Shown one piece after another: positions 46,554 to 55,877 of a DNA stretch of 64,000 nucleotides. Origin of the DNA: CAVVGZ01 sp963841845 (lineage in GTDB: Bacteria > Chloroflexota > Anaerolineae > Anaerolineales > Anaerolineaceae). The stretch covers positions 1 through 64,000 of the forward strand of contig CAWJEG010000013.1 of NCBI GenBank assembly GCA_963841845.1, given 5' to 3'. How positions within the stretch are numbered: position 1 is the stretch's first letter; each line of letters starts with the position of its first letter. The notes under the pieces were generated by a model, which saw nothing but the letters and a program-made list of their open reading frames with translations, was not told the origin of the DNA and made no database searches. Made by a program: the position numbers and the translations under genes.

Positions 46554-47387
46554 CGGATAAAGAAAAGAAAACCATAATTTTGGATCCTGAATTATCGGCA
46601 AAATGGAAGCGCTTGGTCATACTTTTTCAGGAGATGAAAAAGGTAGCCGTGGCTTATTCTGGCGGGGTGGATAGCAGTCTTTTATGCTTTGCCGCTCACG
46701 CAGCACTGAAAGATCAAATGACAGCATATACGATTCATTCGCCGGTAGATTCACCCGGAGAGTTGGAAAATGCAATTTTATTTTCGCAGCAGGTGGGATT
46801 TTCCCATGTGATTCTGGATTACGATGATCTTGCTAATGATTCATTTGTCTCAAATTCAGCTGAAAGATGCTATTTTTGTAAGATGAATCGATTTTCCTAC
46901 ATCCTTAAACACCTGGGGCCGGATAACGGCGTGGTCATTGTCGAAGGATCTAACGTGGATGATCAAAGCGATTACCGGCCGGGATTTAAAGCAGTCCAGC
47001 AGCTGGGTGTCAGAAGCCCTCTCCTTGAAGCGGGGCTAAAAAAGGATGAAATCAGGAGACTTGCTCAAGGATTCAACCTGCCAATGTGGGATCATCCCAG
47101 TACACCTTGTCTGGCTACCAGGTTTCCATATCAAACCAAAATATACCTCTGAGGGCTTAATAAAAGTCTCTCAAGCAGAAGAATATTTATCAACCCTGGG
47201 ATTCAACCCAGTTCGGGTTCGGTTTTATGGCGATCTGGCAAAAATAGAAATCAACCAGGATCAATTTTCCGAATTTATGGACCATAAAGACGAGATTATT
47301 ACCCATTTGATGCAGGTAGGATTTCGTTTTATTTCTCTTGATTTAGAGGGTTTTCAATCTGGAAGGATGAACAGGATGCTCTCATGA
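46550..47387 (+). CDS. larE: Pyridinium-3,5-biscarboxylic acid mononucleotide sulfurtransferase LarE, one-base frameshift
   Basis: ATP-dependent sulfur-insertion enzyme of nickel-pincer cofactor synthesis. The PP-loop AYSGGVDSSLL (about 34-44) and VEGSNVDDQSDYRPG are clear. Cys107, Cys110 (ERCYFCKMNRF) and Cys187 (STPCLATRFPYQT) are present. LarE forms with three such Cys have been reported to carry an Fe-S cluster, whereas one-Cys forms sacrifice the sulfur; which applies here is inference. Skipping one T near 47143-47146 joins ...PYQTKI to TSEGLIKVSQAEEYL, giving 278 residues. It overlaps larB and larC by 4 bp each. Confidence 0.9.
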
Positions 47388-48586
47388 AAATACTATATTG
47401 CGATTGTTTTTCCGGAATAAGCGGTGATATGTTCCTTTCTGCAATGCTGGATGCGGGACTACCAATAAAATACTTAAGAAACTCCCTGGAAAAAATCTTC
47501 CCGGCTGGAGATGTTAGTGTCAATTGGAGCAAGGTACAAAAAGGCGCTATTGTTGCTGGTCATTTGGATATTGAAGTCATCAACAAAGAATTGGAGCATC
47601 ACCACCGCCACTTTACAGATATTGCAGAAATGATCCGGAATAGCCAACTGAATGAGGCGGAAAAAAAGGCAAGCCTCAAGATATTCACGGTTTTAGCAGA
47701 AGCAGAAGCTAAGGTTCACGGGACAAGCATTGATCAAGTCCATTTTCATGAAGTGGGTGCTGTTGATTCAATCGTTGATATTGTCGGTGCGGCTATTGCT
47801 TTGGATTATTTCAAAATTGAACAATTTACTTCTTCTCCATTACCCCTTGGAAGCGGGAGCGTAAAAACTGACCACGGCGTGTTACCATTACCGGCTCCGG
47901 CTACTGCAGAATTGCTGCGTATAGCTAAGGCATCGGTAGTCCCATCTGAAGCAAAGGTAGAATTGGTAACTCCCACTGGAGCTGCTATTCTTGCTGCTTT
48001 TGCGAAATTTGAAAATCCAACAATGGAAATACAAAATGTTGGCGTTGGTTCGGGGACCAGGGATTTGCCATGGCCAAATATTTTTCGGGTATTTATCGGG
48101 GAAAAGGACCTCGACAGGGGGGACAAAAAGGTTTTGATTGAGACCAATATTGACGATATGAATTCCCAGGTGCTTGGTTATCTCATGCAAAAACTATTCA
48201 AGCAAGGGGCATTGGATGTGTTTTTTACGCCAATATATATGAAGAAAAACCGGCCTGCTACCCAGGTAAGTGTTATCGCTGCCAGTGAAGACGAAGAAAA
48301 ATTTTCCAGGATGCTTTTAAGGGAAACCAGCACAATGGGCGTTAGGGTGCAGCCAATGAACAGGCATGAGGCTGATCGGGAAATGGTGAATGTTATAACT
48401 ATTTACGGGATGGTTCCTGTGAAAGTCAAATATTTTGACAAGGAGATTATCCATATTTCGCCTGAATATGAAGATTGCATGAAAATTGCCAGTGAATATG
48501 ATATTCCCCTTCAGGATGTGTTTGAGATTGTTAAAGATTCTTACAACCACCAATATCCCCGGACAATGAAAATTTTTCGAGAGTAG
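47384..48586 (+). CDS. larC: Nickel insertion protein LarC, single uninterrupted ORF
   Basis: CTP-dependent nickel insertase (cyclometallase) that completes the pincer cofactor. The 400 residues cover both the LarC1 and LarC2 parts: CDCFSGISGDMFLSAMLDAGL (1-30 region), a His-rich stretch EHHHRHFTDI (Ni-binding type), VHFHEVGAVDSIVDIVGA, then from about 250 ETNIDDMNSQVLGYLMQKL and the C-terminal domain. In Lactiplantibacillus the two parts are joined by ribosomal frameshifting; here they are one frame. Upstream overlap with larE is 4 bp, and the DUF364 gene begins 3 bp downstream. Confidence 0.93.
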   Translation: MKILYCDCFSGISGDMFLSAMLDAGLPIKYLRNSLEKIFPAGDVSVNWSKVQKGAIVAGHLDIEVINKELEHHHRHFTDIAEMIRNSQLNEAEKKASLKIFTVLAEAEAKVHGTSIDQVHFHEVGAVDSIVDIVGAAIALDYFKIEQFTSSPLPLGSGSVKTDHGVLPLPAPATAELLRIAKASVVPSEAKVELVTPTGAAILAAFAKFENPTMEIQNVGVGSGTRDLPWPNIFRVFIGEKDLDRGDKKVLIETNIDDMNSQVLGYLMQKLFKQGALDVFFTPIYMKKNRPATQVSVIAASEDEEKFSRMLLRETSTMGVRVQPMNRHEADREMVNVITIYGMVPVKVKYFDKEIIHISPEYEDCMKIASEYDIPLQDVFEIVKDSYNHQYPRTMKIFRE

Positions 48587-48589
48587 CCC

Positions 48590-49360
48590 ATGGAATTAAT
48601 CCAAATGCTGCTTAATAGCATATCAGATGGACGGGTTGTTGATATTCGCATCGGTTTACACTGGACAGCCGTGGCTGTAGATGTTGGCGGGGTGATTCGT
48701 TGTGGACTGGCATCGACTGTAAGCCAGAAACATCCTAACCATTCCCAAGAACCGGATATCCCCCAGGCTGGATACCTCTTGAGGTTATCTGGCAGGGAAT
48801 TGGCAGATTTTGTTAGGTCAAGGAACACTCTTGCCTCCAGCATCGGTATGGCGGCAATTAATGCATTATTACCCCAGCCAGAACCATACCAATTCCGCAC
48901 AATCAATGCCGAGATTTTTATTGCGGAACATGGTCAAGGGAAAAATGTTGCAATAGTTGGCAGGTTTCCTTTCCTTTCGAGATTGAGGAATGAAGTAAAT
49001 CACCTGTATATTATCGAAATGGATCCCCAACCAGGGGAATATGGTCCAGAAGAAGCCCAGGAGATTTTGCAGCACGCAGATGTTATTGCAATTACCGCGA
49101 TGACCCTGATTAATAAAACCTTCGATGATATTATCCGGTATTGCCCTGCAAATGCAATAACCATCATGCTAGGCCCCAGTACACCCCTCTCTCCGGTGTT
49201 GTATGATTATGGATTGGATTTATTATCGGGTGCCATTGTTGATAAGGTTGGGATTGTGTTAAACTCAATCAGCCAGGGAGCGAGTTTCAAACAAATCCAA
49301 ATGGCTGGGGTGCGGTTGGTGACCATGGCGGGACCCAGATTTTTGGACAACAAGGCCTGA
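48590..49360 (+). CDS. DUF4213/DUF364 protein (putative heavy-metal chelation domain)
   Basis: A 256-residue protein with an N-terminal DUF4213-like half (VDIRIGLHWTAVAVD, GYLLRLSGRELADFV) and a C-terminal Rossmann-like DUF364 half (NVAIVGRFPFLSRLR, YIIEMDPQPGEYGPEEAQEIL in parts, ADVIAITAMTLINKTFDDI, MLGPSTPLSPVLYDYG). DUF364 members are annotated as putative heavy-metal chelation proteins; experimental proof is thin. Its start lies 3 bp after larC, so it is very likely the fourth gene of the lar operon and may handle nickel or the cofactor. Confidence 0.83.
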   Translation: MELIQMLLNSISDGRVVDIRIGLHWTAVAVDVGGVIRCGLASTVSQKHPNHSQEPDIPQAGYLLRLSGRELADFVRSRNTLASSIGMAAINALLPQPEPYQFRTINAEIFIAEHGQGKNVAIVGRFPFLSRLRNEVNHLYIIEMDPQPGEYGPEEAQEILQHADVIAITAMTLINKTFDDIIRYCPANAITIMLGPSTPLSPVLYDYGLDLLSGAIVDKVGIVLNSISQGASFKQIQMAGVRLVTMAGPRFLDNKA

Positions 49361-49444
49361 ATCCGCTTATCTTTCTTATCCAAATGCCCATATATTTAAC
49401 ACTCATACTTCCAGCCCTCGATAGACCTGAACGGAAAATCTTAA

Positions 49445-51214
49445 ATGGCAGCTAATAACCCGGCGGCGGAATTTACTCTCCCTCAAAAATATATCACCAA
49501 TCGAAATAATCCCATTTTCTGGGTATGGTCACATATTTCCCGTTACTGGTTGTTCCTTACATCTGGAATTCTTGGTGCCCTGGCCAATGCCCTCCTTGCG
49601 GCAGCTATTCCAATTATCACTGGAATGGCGTTTACTGTGGTTTTAAACCCCCCGGTTGATATTAAATGGTTAGGTCAATTAGCTTTAGTTCTGGCCAGCA
49701 CTGAATTGCTTCGTGGTTTTATGCAGCTAGTTCGTGGGTATAGTTTTGAATTAATTGCCCAGAGAATTGAGCGTAATGTGCGGGAAGAATTATTCACCAG
49801 CCTGCTCGGTAAATCGATGACTTTCCACAGCCTCCAATCTGTAGGGGATACAATGGCTCGGGCCAGCAACGATGTACGCGAGATTAATTTACTGGTCAGC
49901 CCGGGTCTAAATCTGATATTTGGTTCCATAAGTTTTTTATTTATGCCCATAATCATTGGGTACAATTACCATCCTTCCCTTATTATCACCCCTACTCTAT
50001 ACCTGATTTTTTATTTCCTCGCCATCTGGCAATATCTTGGCAATTTAAAACCGGTAACCGATGAGGTGCGCATAGCTTTTGGGATGATGAACAGCCGCCT
50101 TGCTGAAGCTCTGGATGGGATTGAAACCGTCAAAGGTATGGCGATGGAAAAGGATGAGGTGGAGCGTTTTGGAACCAACGCCAGGCGTTATCGAGATGCA
50201 ATTGTCCATCAGGGAGAGATCGAGGCCAGGTTCATTCCGTTATTAATACTAAGCATAGCTTATGCTACCGGTCTTTTCCATGCCCTTTATTTATATCAGA
50301 ACGGCATTCTGGTTCCAGGTCAGGTGATTTCCTATTTTGGATTATTACTTTTTCTCGAGTTCCCCACCTACATTTCCCTGTTTGCCTACTCAAGAATATC
50401 TCTCGGCCTGGCGGGGGCTCGCCGTATACTTGAACTGATTAATAAAGAAAATTTACTCGATCAGAATATAACAGGATACTCCGAACCAATGCTTGGAGAG
50501 ATTGAATTTCGGGGAGTATCTTCCTCCTATGATCACCAACATGGGATGATTCTAGATAATATATCATTCAAAATTAAACCGGGACAGCTGGTTGCTGTCG
50601 TTGGTGAGACAGGTTCCGGGAAAACTACACTGGCAAAATTGATCAACCGGACATACGATGTGGCTCAAGGGATGGTTCTTGTTGACGGGGTGGATGTACG
50701 GGACTGGAATTTAGAGACACTTAGAAAAAACATATCCATTATTGAGCAGGATATATTCTTGTTTTCCCGCTCGATTGCGGATAATATATCTTTCGGCAAG
50801 CCCGGGGCATCACAGGAAGAAATTATCCATGCAGCCGAGTCTGCCCAGGCGTTTGAATTTATAACTGCCTCCAAGGACGGCTTTGATTCGATAACAGGAG
50901 ATCGAGGAGTTACCTTATCCGGAGGTCAACGGCAGAGGATTGCCCTCGCCCGTGCATTTTTAACCGATCCCAGAATTTTAATCCTGGATGATTCAACCAG
51001 CTCAATCGATAGCGCCACAGAAGATAAGATTCAGAAAGCAATATTCTCCGCTGCAAAAGGTAGGACTACCTTAATAATTACCCACCGGTTATCTCAAATC
51101 CGTTGGGCCGATCAAATTATTCTCCTTCGCAAAGGGAGAATTGCTGCGATAGGCAGTCACGACGAATTAATGAAAACCTCACCAGTCTACAAACGAATCT
51201 TTCAAAGAGATTAG
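49445..51214 (+). CDS. ABC exporter half-transporter, degenerate Walker B (subunit A)
   Basis: A 589-residue type IV (exporter) ABC subunit with six membrane helices (about 30-330) and an ATPase domain (about 345-589). Walker A is GETGSGKTT, the signature LSGGQRQRIALARAF is canonical, but Walker B reads ILILDDS with Asp516 at the catalytic Glu position. The H-loop His (IITHRLS) is present. It pairs with the next gene 24 bp downstream, which has the complementary defect. Substrate unknown (drug, lipid or peptide export are all possible). Confidence 0.9.
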   Translation: MAANNPAAEFTLPQKYITNRNNPIFWVWSHISRYWLFLTSGILGALANALLAAAIPIITGMAFTVVLNPPVDIKWLGQLALVLASTELLRGFMQLVRGYSFELIAQRIERNVREELFTSLLGKSMTFHSLQSVGDTMARASNDVREINLLVSPGLNLIFGSISFLFMPIIIGYNYHPSLIITPTLYLIFYFLAIWQYLGNLKPVTDEVRIAFGMMNSRLAEALDGIETVKGMAMEKDEVERFGTNARRYRDAIVHQGEIEARFIPLLILSIAYATGLFHALYLYQNGILVPGQVISYFGLLLFLEFPTYISLFAYSRISLGLAGARRILELINKENLLDQNITGYSEPMLGEIEFRGVSSSYDHQHGMILDNISFKIKPGQLVAVVGETGSGKTTLAKLINRTYDVAQGMVLVDGVDVRDWNLETLRKNISIIEQDIFLFSRSIADNISFGKPGASQEEIIHAAESAQAFEFITASKDGFDSITGDRGVTLSGGQRQRIALARAFLTDPRILILDDSTSSIDSATEDKIQKAIFSAAKGRTTLIITHRLSQIRWADQIILLRKGRIAAIGSHDELMKTSPVYKRIFQRD

Positions 51215-51238
51215 ATCTATCAGTCAGGGAAACCAACA

Positions 51239-53056
51239 TTGGGATTCTTTTCGGGATTAAACACGGAAAAATATGACCGGCAATACAGTGATAAATATCT
51301 GCTCAGCCGGATCCTGATCTATTTCCGCCCATATAAAAAACAACTGTTTATGATCTCCGCATTGATTCTGGCGGTATCTCTTGCAAATGCTGGCTTACCC
51401 ATTCTTGTATCAAAGAGCATGGATTGGCTTCAAACAGATAATGATATCAATGACCTGCTTTCATTGTGCGGAGCGATTCTGGTGGTTGGAGTAATTGCCT
51501 GGTTATTTAATTGGATGCGCAGGCGTATCACTGTGCAAACAATTGCCGATGTTGTGCTTCAGCTATCTACCGATGCATTCGAACGCTCTGCAGAGCATGA
51601 TTTATCCTTTTACGATGAATTCTCCTCCGGGAGGGTTTTATCAAGAATAACCTCAGACACAAGAGATTTTGGTGAATTAGTAAATGTGGTAACGGATTTT
51701 ATTTCACAGGTCGTTGAAGCGCTGGTCTTGACCATTGTATTGATAAATATCAGTCCGCTGCTCACTGCCTACCTTTTAATAATTCTTCCATTTATTTTTA
51801 TTTTCGCATCTTTCTACCGGCGCCTTGCCCGGGTGGTTACCCGCAGAGGAATGCAGGCGATGGCAGAAGTAAATGCGGCCATAAAAGAGACAATCAGCGG
51901 CATCAGCGTAGCGAAGAATTTTCGTCAAGAAGCCGGCATTTACACAGATTTTAATGAAGCGAACAAACTTTCCTTTCGGGTAAATATTAAACGGGCTTTT
52001 GTCCTTTCGATTGTATTTCCCACACTAAATGTTCTGGGTGGATTTGCAACTGCGCTGCTTCTCTATTTTGGTGGAGTCAGTGCTGCACTGGGAGCAATCA
52101 CAATTGGTGCATGGTATTTATTTATCCTCAGCCTGGATAGATTCCTTTTCCCAGTGATGAACTTATCCTCACTTTGGACTCAAATTCAAAATGGTTTTTC
52201 GGCAGCGGAACGGGTTTTTGCTTTAATTGATGCAAACCAGGAGGTTGTTCAAAATGATCAGAGACCTGTAACAAATTTATCCGGGAAAATTTTTTTCGAG
52301 GATGTGTGCTTCCAGTATCGAACTGGCAATGATCCAGTTATTGAAAATTTCAATCTGGCAATTCAACCTGGAGAAAATGTAGCCCTGGTCGGACACACTG
52401 GATCCGGAAAATCGACTCTTGCCAAATTAATTGCCCGCTTTTATGAGTTTCAAAGCGGGAAAATTCTAATTGATGGAAAAGATATCCGCAGTTTTAACCT
52501 GTTAGATTATCGCAAACACCTCGGAATTGTGTCCCAGGTACCATTCCTATTCTCCGGGACAGTATTGGAAAATATTCGCTTTGCTAAACCGGATGTAACC
52601 GAGACACAAGTTAATGAGATCGCCAATAAAATCGGGAATGGAGAATGGGTATCCACCTTAAGCGATGGATTGCATACCCAGGTGGGAGAACGAGGAGCCT
52701 TGCTGTCCATGGGGCAGCGCCAAATTGTCTCTCTTGTACGGGTGCTGATTCAACGTCCTGAAATATTTATATTGGATGAAGCCACTGCAAATATTGATCC
52801 ATTTACCGAATGGCAAATTCAGCAGGCATTAAATTTGATTCTTGAATTCAGCACAAGTATCATGATTGCACACCGGTTGTCTACAGTTAAGTCAGTGGAC
52901 AGAATCATCGTCCTGGACCAGGGCAGAATTATTGAAGAGGGAACCCATGGTTCTTTAATTGCCGGGAATGGACATTATGCGGAACTATATAATACTTATT
53001 TCCGGCATCAAAGTCTGGACTATATCGAAAAAGCCAGGGAATTTGTGAATGGTTAA
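51239..53056 (+). CDS. ABC exporter half-transporter, variant signature motif (subunit B)
   Basis: A 605-residue ABC exporter subunit with six membrane helices (about 35-325) and an ATPase domain from about 355. Walker A GHTGSGKST and Walker B IFILDEATANID (catalytic Glu present) are canonical, and the H-loop is IAHRLS. The signature motif is degenerate: LSMGQRQIVSL instead of LSGGQ. Together with subunit A this makes one competent and one degenerate ATP site, as in TM287/288- and BmrCD-type heterodimers. The start is TTG 51239. Same operon as 49445. Confidence 0.9.
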   Translation: MGFFSGLNTEKYDRQYSDKYLLSRILIYFRPYKKQLFMISALILAVSLANAGLPILVSKSMDWLQTDNDINDLLSLCGAILVVGVIAWLFNWMRRRITVQTIADVVLQLSTDAFERSAEHDLSFYDEFSSGRVLSRITSDTRDFGELVNVVTDFISQVVEALVLTIVLINISPLLTAYLLIILPFIFIFASFYRRLARVVTRRGMQAMAEVNAAIKETISGISVAKNFRQEAGIYTDFNEANKLSFRVNIKRAFVLSIVFPTLNVLGGFATALLLYFGGVSAALGAITIGAWYLFILSLDRFLFPVMNLSSLWTQIQNGFSAAERVFALIDANQEVVQNDQRPVTNLSGKIFFEDVCFQYRTGNDPVIENFNLAIQPGENVALVGHTGSGKSTLAKLIARFYEFQSGKILIDGKDIRSFNLLDYRKHLGIVSQVPFLFSGTVLENIRFAKPDVTETQVNEIANKIGNGEWVSTLSDGLHTQVGERGALLSMGQRQIVSLVRVLIQRPEIFILDEATANIDPFTEWQIQQALNLILEFSTSIMIAHRLSTVKSVDRIIVLDQGRIIEEGTHGSLIAGNGHYAELYNTYFRHQSLDYIEKAREFVNG

Positions 53057-53091
53057 AGAGAACGAAAAAAAATATTCCGGGAATAGTTTCA

Positions 53092-53736
53092 GTGGTACCT
53101 GCCAAAGAAACCAGGATAGAACAGGTTGTAATCAATTCAAGATTTATCGCAGATATCGCTCCGGCTTTCAGTGTTGAAGAGGCACGCCAGTTTATTAAAA
53201 AAATTCAAATTGAATTTCCAGATGCCAGTCATCATGTCCCTGCCTTCCGAATTGGCCACGGCGCCAGCGTAATCTCCCATTGCAGCGATGCGGGGGAGCC
53301 GCCTGGTACTGCAGGCAGGCCTATTCTTGCCGTTTTAACAGGGAGCGGCCTGGGAGATGCAGTTTTAGTTATAACGAGGTATTTTGGCGGCACCAAACTG
53401 GGTACGGGGGGGTTGGTCAGAGCATACAGTGATGCGGCAAAGGAAGTACTGGAGTGTGTACCTCGTGCAATAAAAATTCCAGCAAATAAGATACAGATCA
53501 CAATCCCGTACAACGATTATGAAATGGTGAAAAAACATTTGTTGCAATTGAATTGTACGATTTTAGAGCAAAGTTTCTTAGCAATTATCACGATTACAGC
53601 ATATGTGCCGGTAGAAAAATTTACCGAACTGATTACCTCCTTGAAAAATATTACCAACAATGATGCACAGATTGAACCAATTGAAACCAATCTCAATTTT
53701 CTGGTACCTTGCGAAAAATTTGCCTGGGGCACCTAA
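53092..53736 (+). CDS. YigZ/IMPACT-family protein
   Basis: A 214-residue member of the UPF0029/YigZ family. The signature is intact: SRFIADIAPAFSVEEARQFI, SHHVPAFRIG, CSDAGEPPGTAGRPILAVL and TRYFGGTKLGTGGLVRAYSDAA. The C-terminal DUF1949 ferredoxin-like half (about 135-210) is present. Function is not settled; eukaryotic relatives act on translation control. GTG 53092 is used as start. An ATG at 53049 with a ribosome-proximal context would also fit if the A-run at 53065-53072 has an indel. It follows the ABC exporter pair directly. Confidence 0.87.
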   Translation: MVPAKETRIEQVVINSRFIADIAPAFSVEEARQFIKKIQIEFPDASHHVPAFRIGHGASVISHCSDAGEPPGTAGRPILAVLTGSGLGDAVLVITRYFGGTKLGTGGLVRAYSDAAKEVLECVPRAIKIPANKIQITIPYNDYEMVKKHLLQLNCTILEQSFLAIITITAYVPVEKFTELITSLKNITNNDAQIEPIETNLNFLVPCEKFAWGT

Positions 53737-53830
53737 TGCTAATTACTTAAATTTATAATAATTCCTCCCGAATTATATTTTTGATTAGATCAATCGGGAT
53801 ATAAAACCGGGCAATTTAAAAATTATTGAC

Positions 53831-53859
53831 TTGCTATTCTTATTCTACTGGTGTATTAT
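53831..53859 (+). promoter_or_regulatory. Candidate promoter of the phosphonate-type importer
   Basis: TTGCTA (53831-53836) and TATTAT (53854-53859) are separated by 17 bp. The start would lie near 53866, about 57 nt before the ATG. Confidence 0.5.
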
Positions 53860-53922
53860 TTTTAAAGAATGTATAAGATAATTTCAAATCATTTACCAAC
53901 AAATTCTAAAAAGGAGAAGAAA

Positions 53923-55778
53923 ATGCAGCAAAAAAACCGTTACATATTTTTGTTTTCAACCCTGATTCTTGTATTATCGATGATGCTGGCGGCTTGCCAG
54001 CCTGCGGCAACCCCGGCACCCGCCGAGGAGAAACCGGCCGAAGTTGCCACCGAAGCTCCTGCGCCAGAGATGAAGAAGATCACCGTTGGCGTCAACAGTG
54101 AGAATCCGCCGTGGATTTACATGGAAGGCGACAAGATGACCGGTTTTGAAGCCGAGCTTGTAGAGGAATTTGCCAAACGCGCCGGTTATGAAGTCGAGTA
54201 CAAATCTGCCCCGTTCGCCACGGTGCTCACCGGTGTGCAGTCCGGGCAGTGGGACGTAGCCATGTCCTCGATCTGGGTCAAACCGGAACGTGCCGAAGTG
54301 ATGGACTTCGCCGATCCCTATTATGATGCCCAGATTGGCATGATGACCCCCACCGAAGGCGGGATCACCTCCTTCGACCAGATGAAAGGCAAAGTCTTCG
54401 GAGCCGACACTGGATCCGCCAACGAAGCCTGGCTGCAGGAAGCCCAGGCCAAGTACGGTCCCTATGAGATCAAGAGCTATGATTACTGGGCCGATGGTGT
54501 CATGGACCTGAAAGCCGGACGCCTGGATGGTGTGGTAGTGGATGCCCCAATCGCCCTGTACTACATCAAGCAGAACCCGGATTCCGGGCTGTCGATGCCG
54601 CTGTACATAGATGACTACAAATTTGCCCAGTCGCTGGCCTTCGCCAAGGGCTCCCCGTTCCTCGAGGAGTTCAACGCCATCCAGGATGAGATGAAGAAAG
54701 ACGGCACCCTGGCAGCCATCCACAAGAAGTGGTTTGTCTCGGATCCCCCTGCGGATTCCTGCGCCATCAACGAATGCGACCCCTACATGCCCAATGAAAA
54801 ACCTGCCATTGAGGGTGTGACCCCGGTATCTACTCTAGGAACAGCTGAAAATCCTATCAAGGTACTGTTTGTCCCCTCTGTTGATGCCAATGTGATTGTT
54901 ACAGGCGGCGAAATCATGGCTGATGCATTGAAAGAAGCCACAGGCTATGAGTTTGAAGTAAGTGTGCCGACTTCTTATGCCGCAACAGTTGAAGAAATGT
55001 GCGCCTCACCGGAAGATACGATGGGATTTTTGCCCCCCCAACCCTATGTATTTGCCAATGAACTCTGCGGAGTAGACGTATCTTCGAAAGCCGTACGCCG
55101 CGGATATTCAACCTATTGGACCCAATTCCTGGTATCGCGGGACAGCGATATTAAAACAATGGAAGATTTAGCAGGTAAGAGTTGGGGATTCCCGGATCCC
55201 GGATCTACTTCTGGTTATTTGTTCCCGGCAGCAATGTTCAAGGACATGGGCATTGAAGTGGGTGAAAAGGTAGAAACTGGGGGCCATCCCCAATCTGTAA
55301 AAGCGGTCTACAATGGCGAAGTAGATTTTTCAACGTCATATTTCAGCCCCTATGCCAAACCGGAAGGCGAGCCCAAATGGGTGGAAGGTGATGCTCCTGA
55401 TATTCCGGATGAACTGGTCCCAGATTGCAAAGTAGTCGATGATAAATTAATGTGTGGCGATTACTCAGGTTCTGGATGCCCGTGCCAACTGTACGGGAGG
55501 AAGCACCGGATGTTATTCAGAAAGTCCGTATCCTGGGATTGACCCCTGCGATTCCGAATGATACACTGTCATTTGGACCTGATTTTCCGGCCGATGTTCG
55601 TGCCAAAGTGGAAGAAGCCCTGTTAGCATTTTCAAAGACCCCTGCCTGGGCTGACTCTCTTGGCAATGAAGACTTTTATGGCTGGTCTGGCCTGGATCCG
55701 GCGACAGATGCTGATTATGATTTTGTACGACTCATGATTGAATCAGCTGGTATAAAAGTTGAGGACCTTGATAAATAA
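53923..55778 (+). CDS. Two-domain binding lipoprotein: amino-acid-type SBP fused to PhnD-type SBP, two frameshifts
   Basis: Lipoprotein (Cys25, lipobox MLAAC; AAGGAG before ATG 53923) with two substrate-binding domains. Residues about 48-285 are a family 3 (amino-acid/glutamine type) SBP: KITVGVNSENPPWIY, FEAELVEEFAKRAGY, AMSSIWVKPERAEVMDF. After a Cys-containing linker (DSCAINECDPYMP) a PhnD-like domain runs from about 305: NPIKVLFVPSVDANVI, KSWGFPDPGSTSGYLFP and NGEVDFSTSYFSPYA. Two one-base insertions (about 55470 and 55492) must be removed to read GDYSVLDARANVREEAPDVIQKVRILGL to the end; this gives 617 residues. The first domain is visibly richer in GC than the second. It precedes phnC- and phnE-type genes. 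Confidence 0.8.
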
Positions 55779-55877
55779 TCTTTAATAGATCAGAAATAGT
55801 CCCGGTCGGGAGTTCCTGCCCGGGACTTTCTGTATTCTATTGAAAATTAAGATACATCTATCAGATTCAGGATATCC

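Noticed and set aside
45756..49360. larA near the lar operon
   Set aside because: No lactate-racemase-type ORF is present; the Ldh-family gene at 36670 is a different family.
53049..53091. Earlier ATG for the YigZ protein
   Set aside because: Needs an indel in the A8 run; GTG 53092 gives an acceptable start without one. Left as an alternative.
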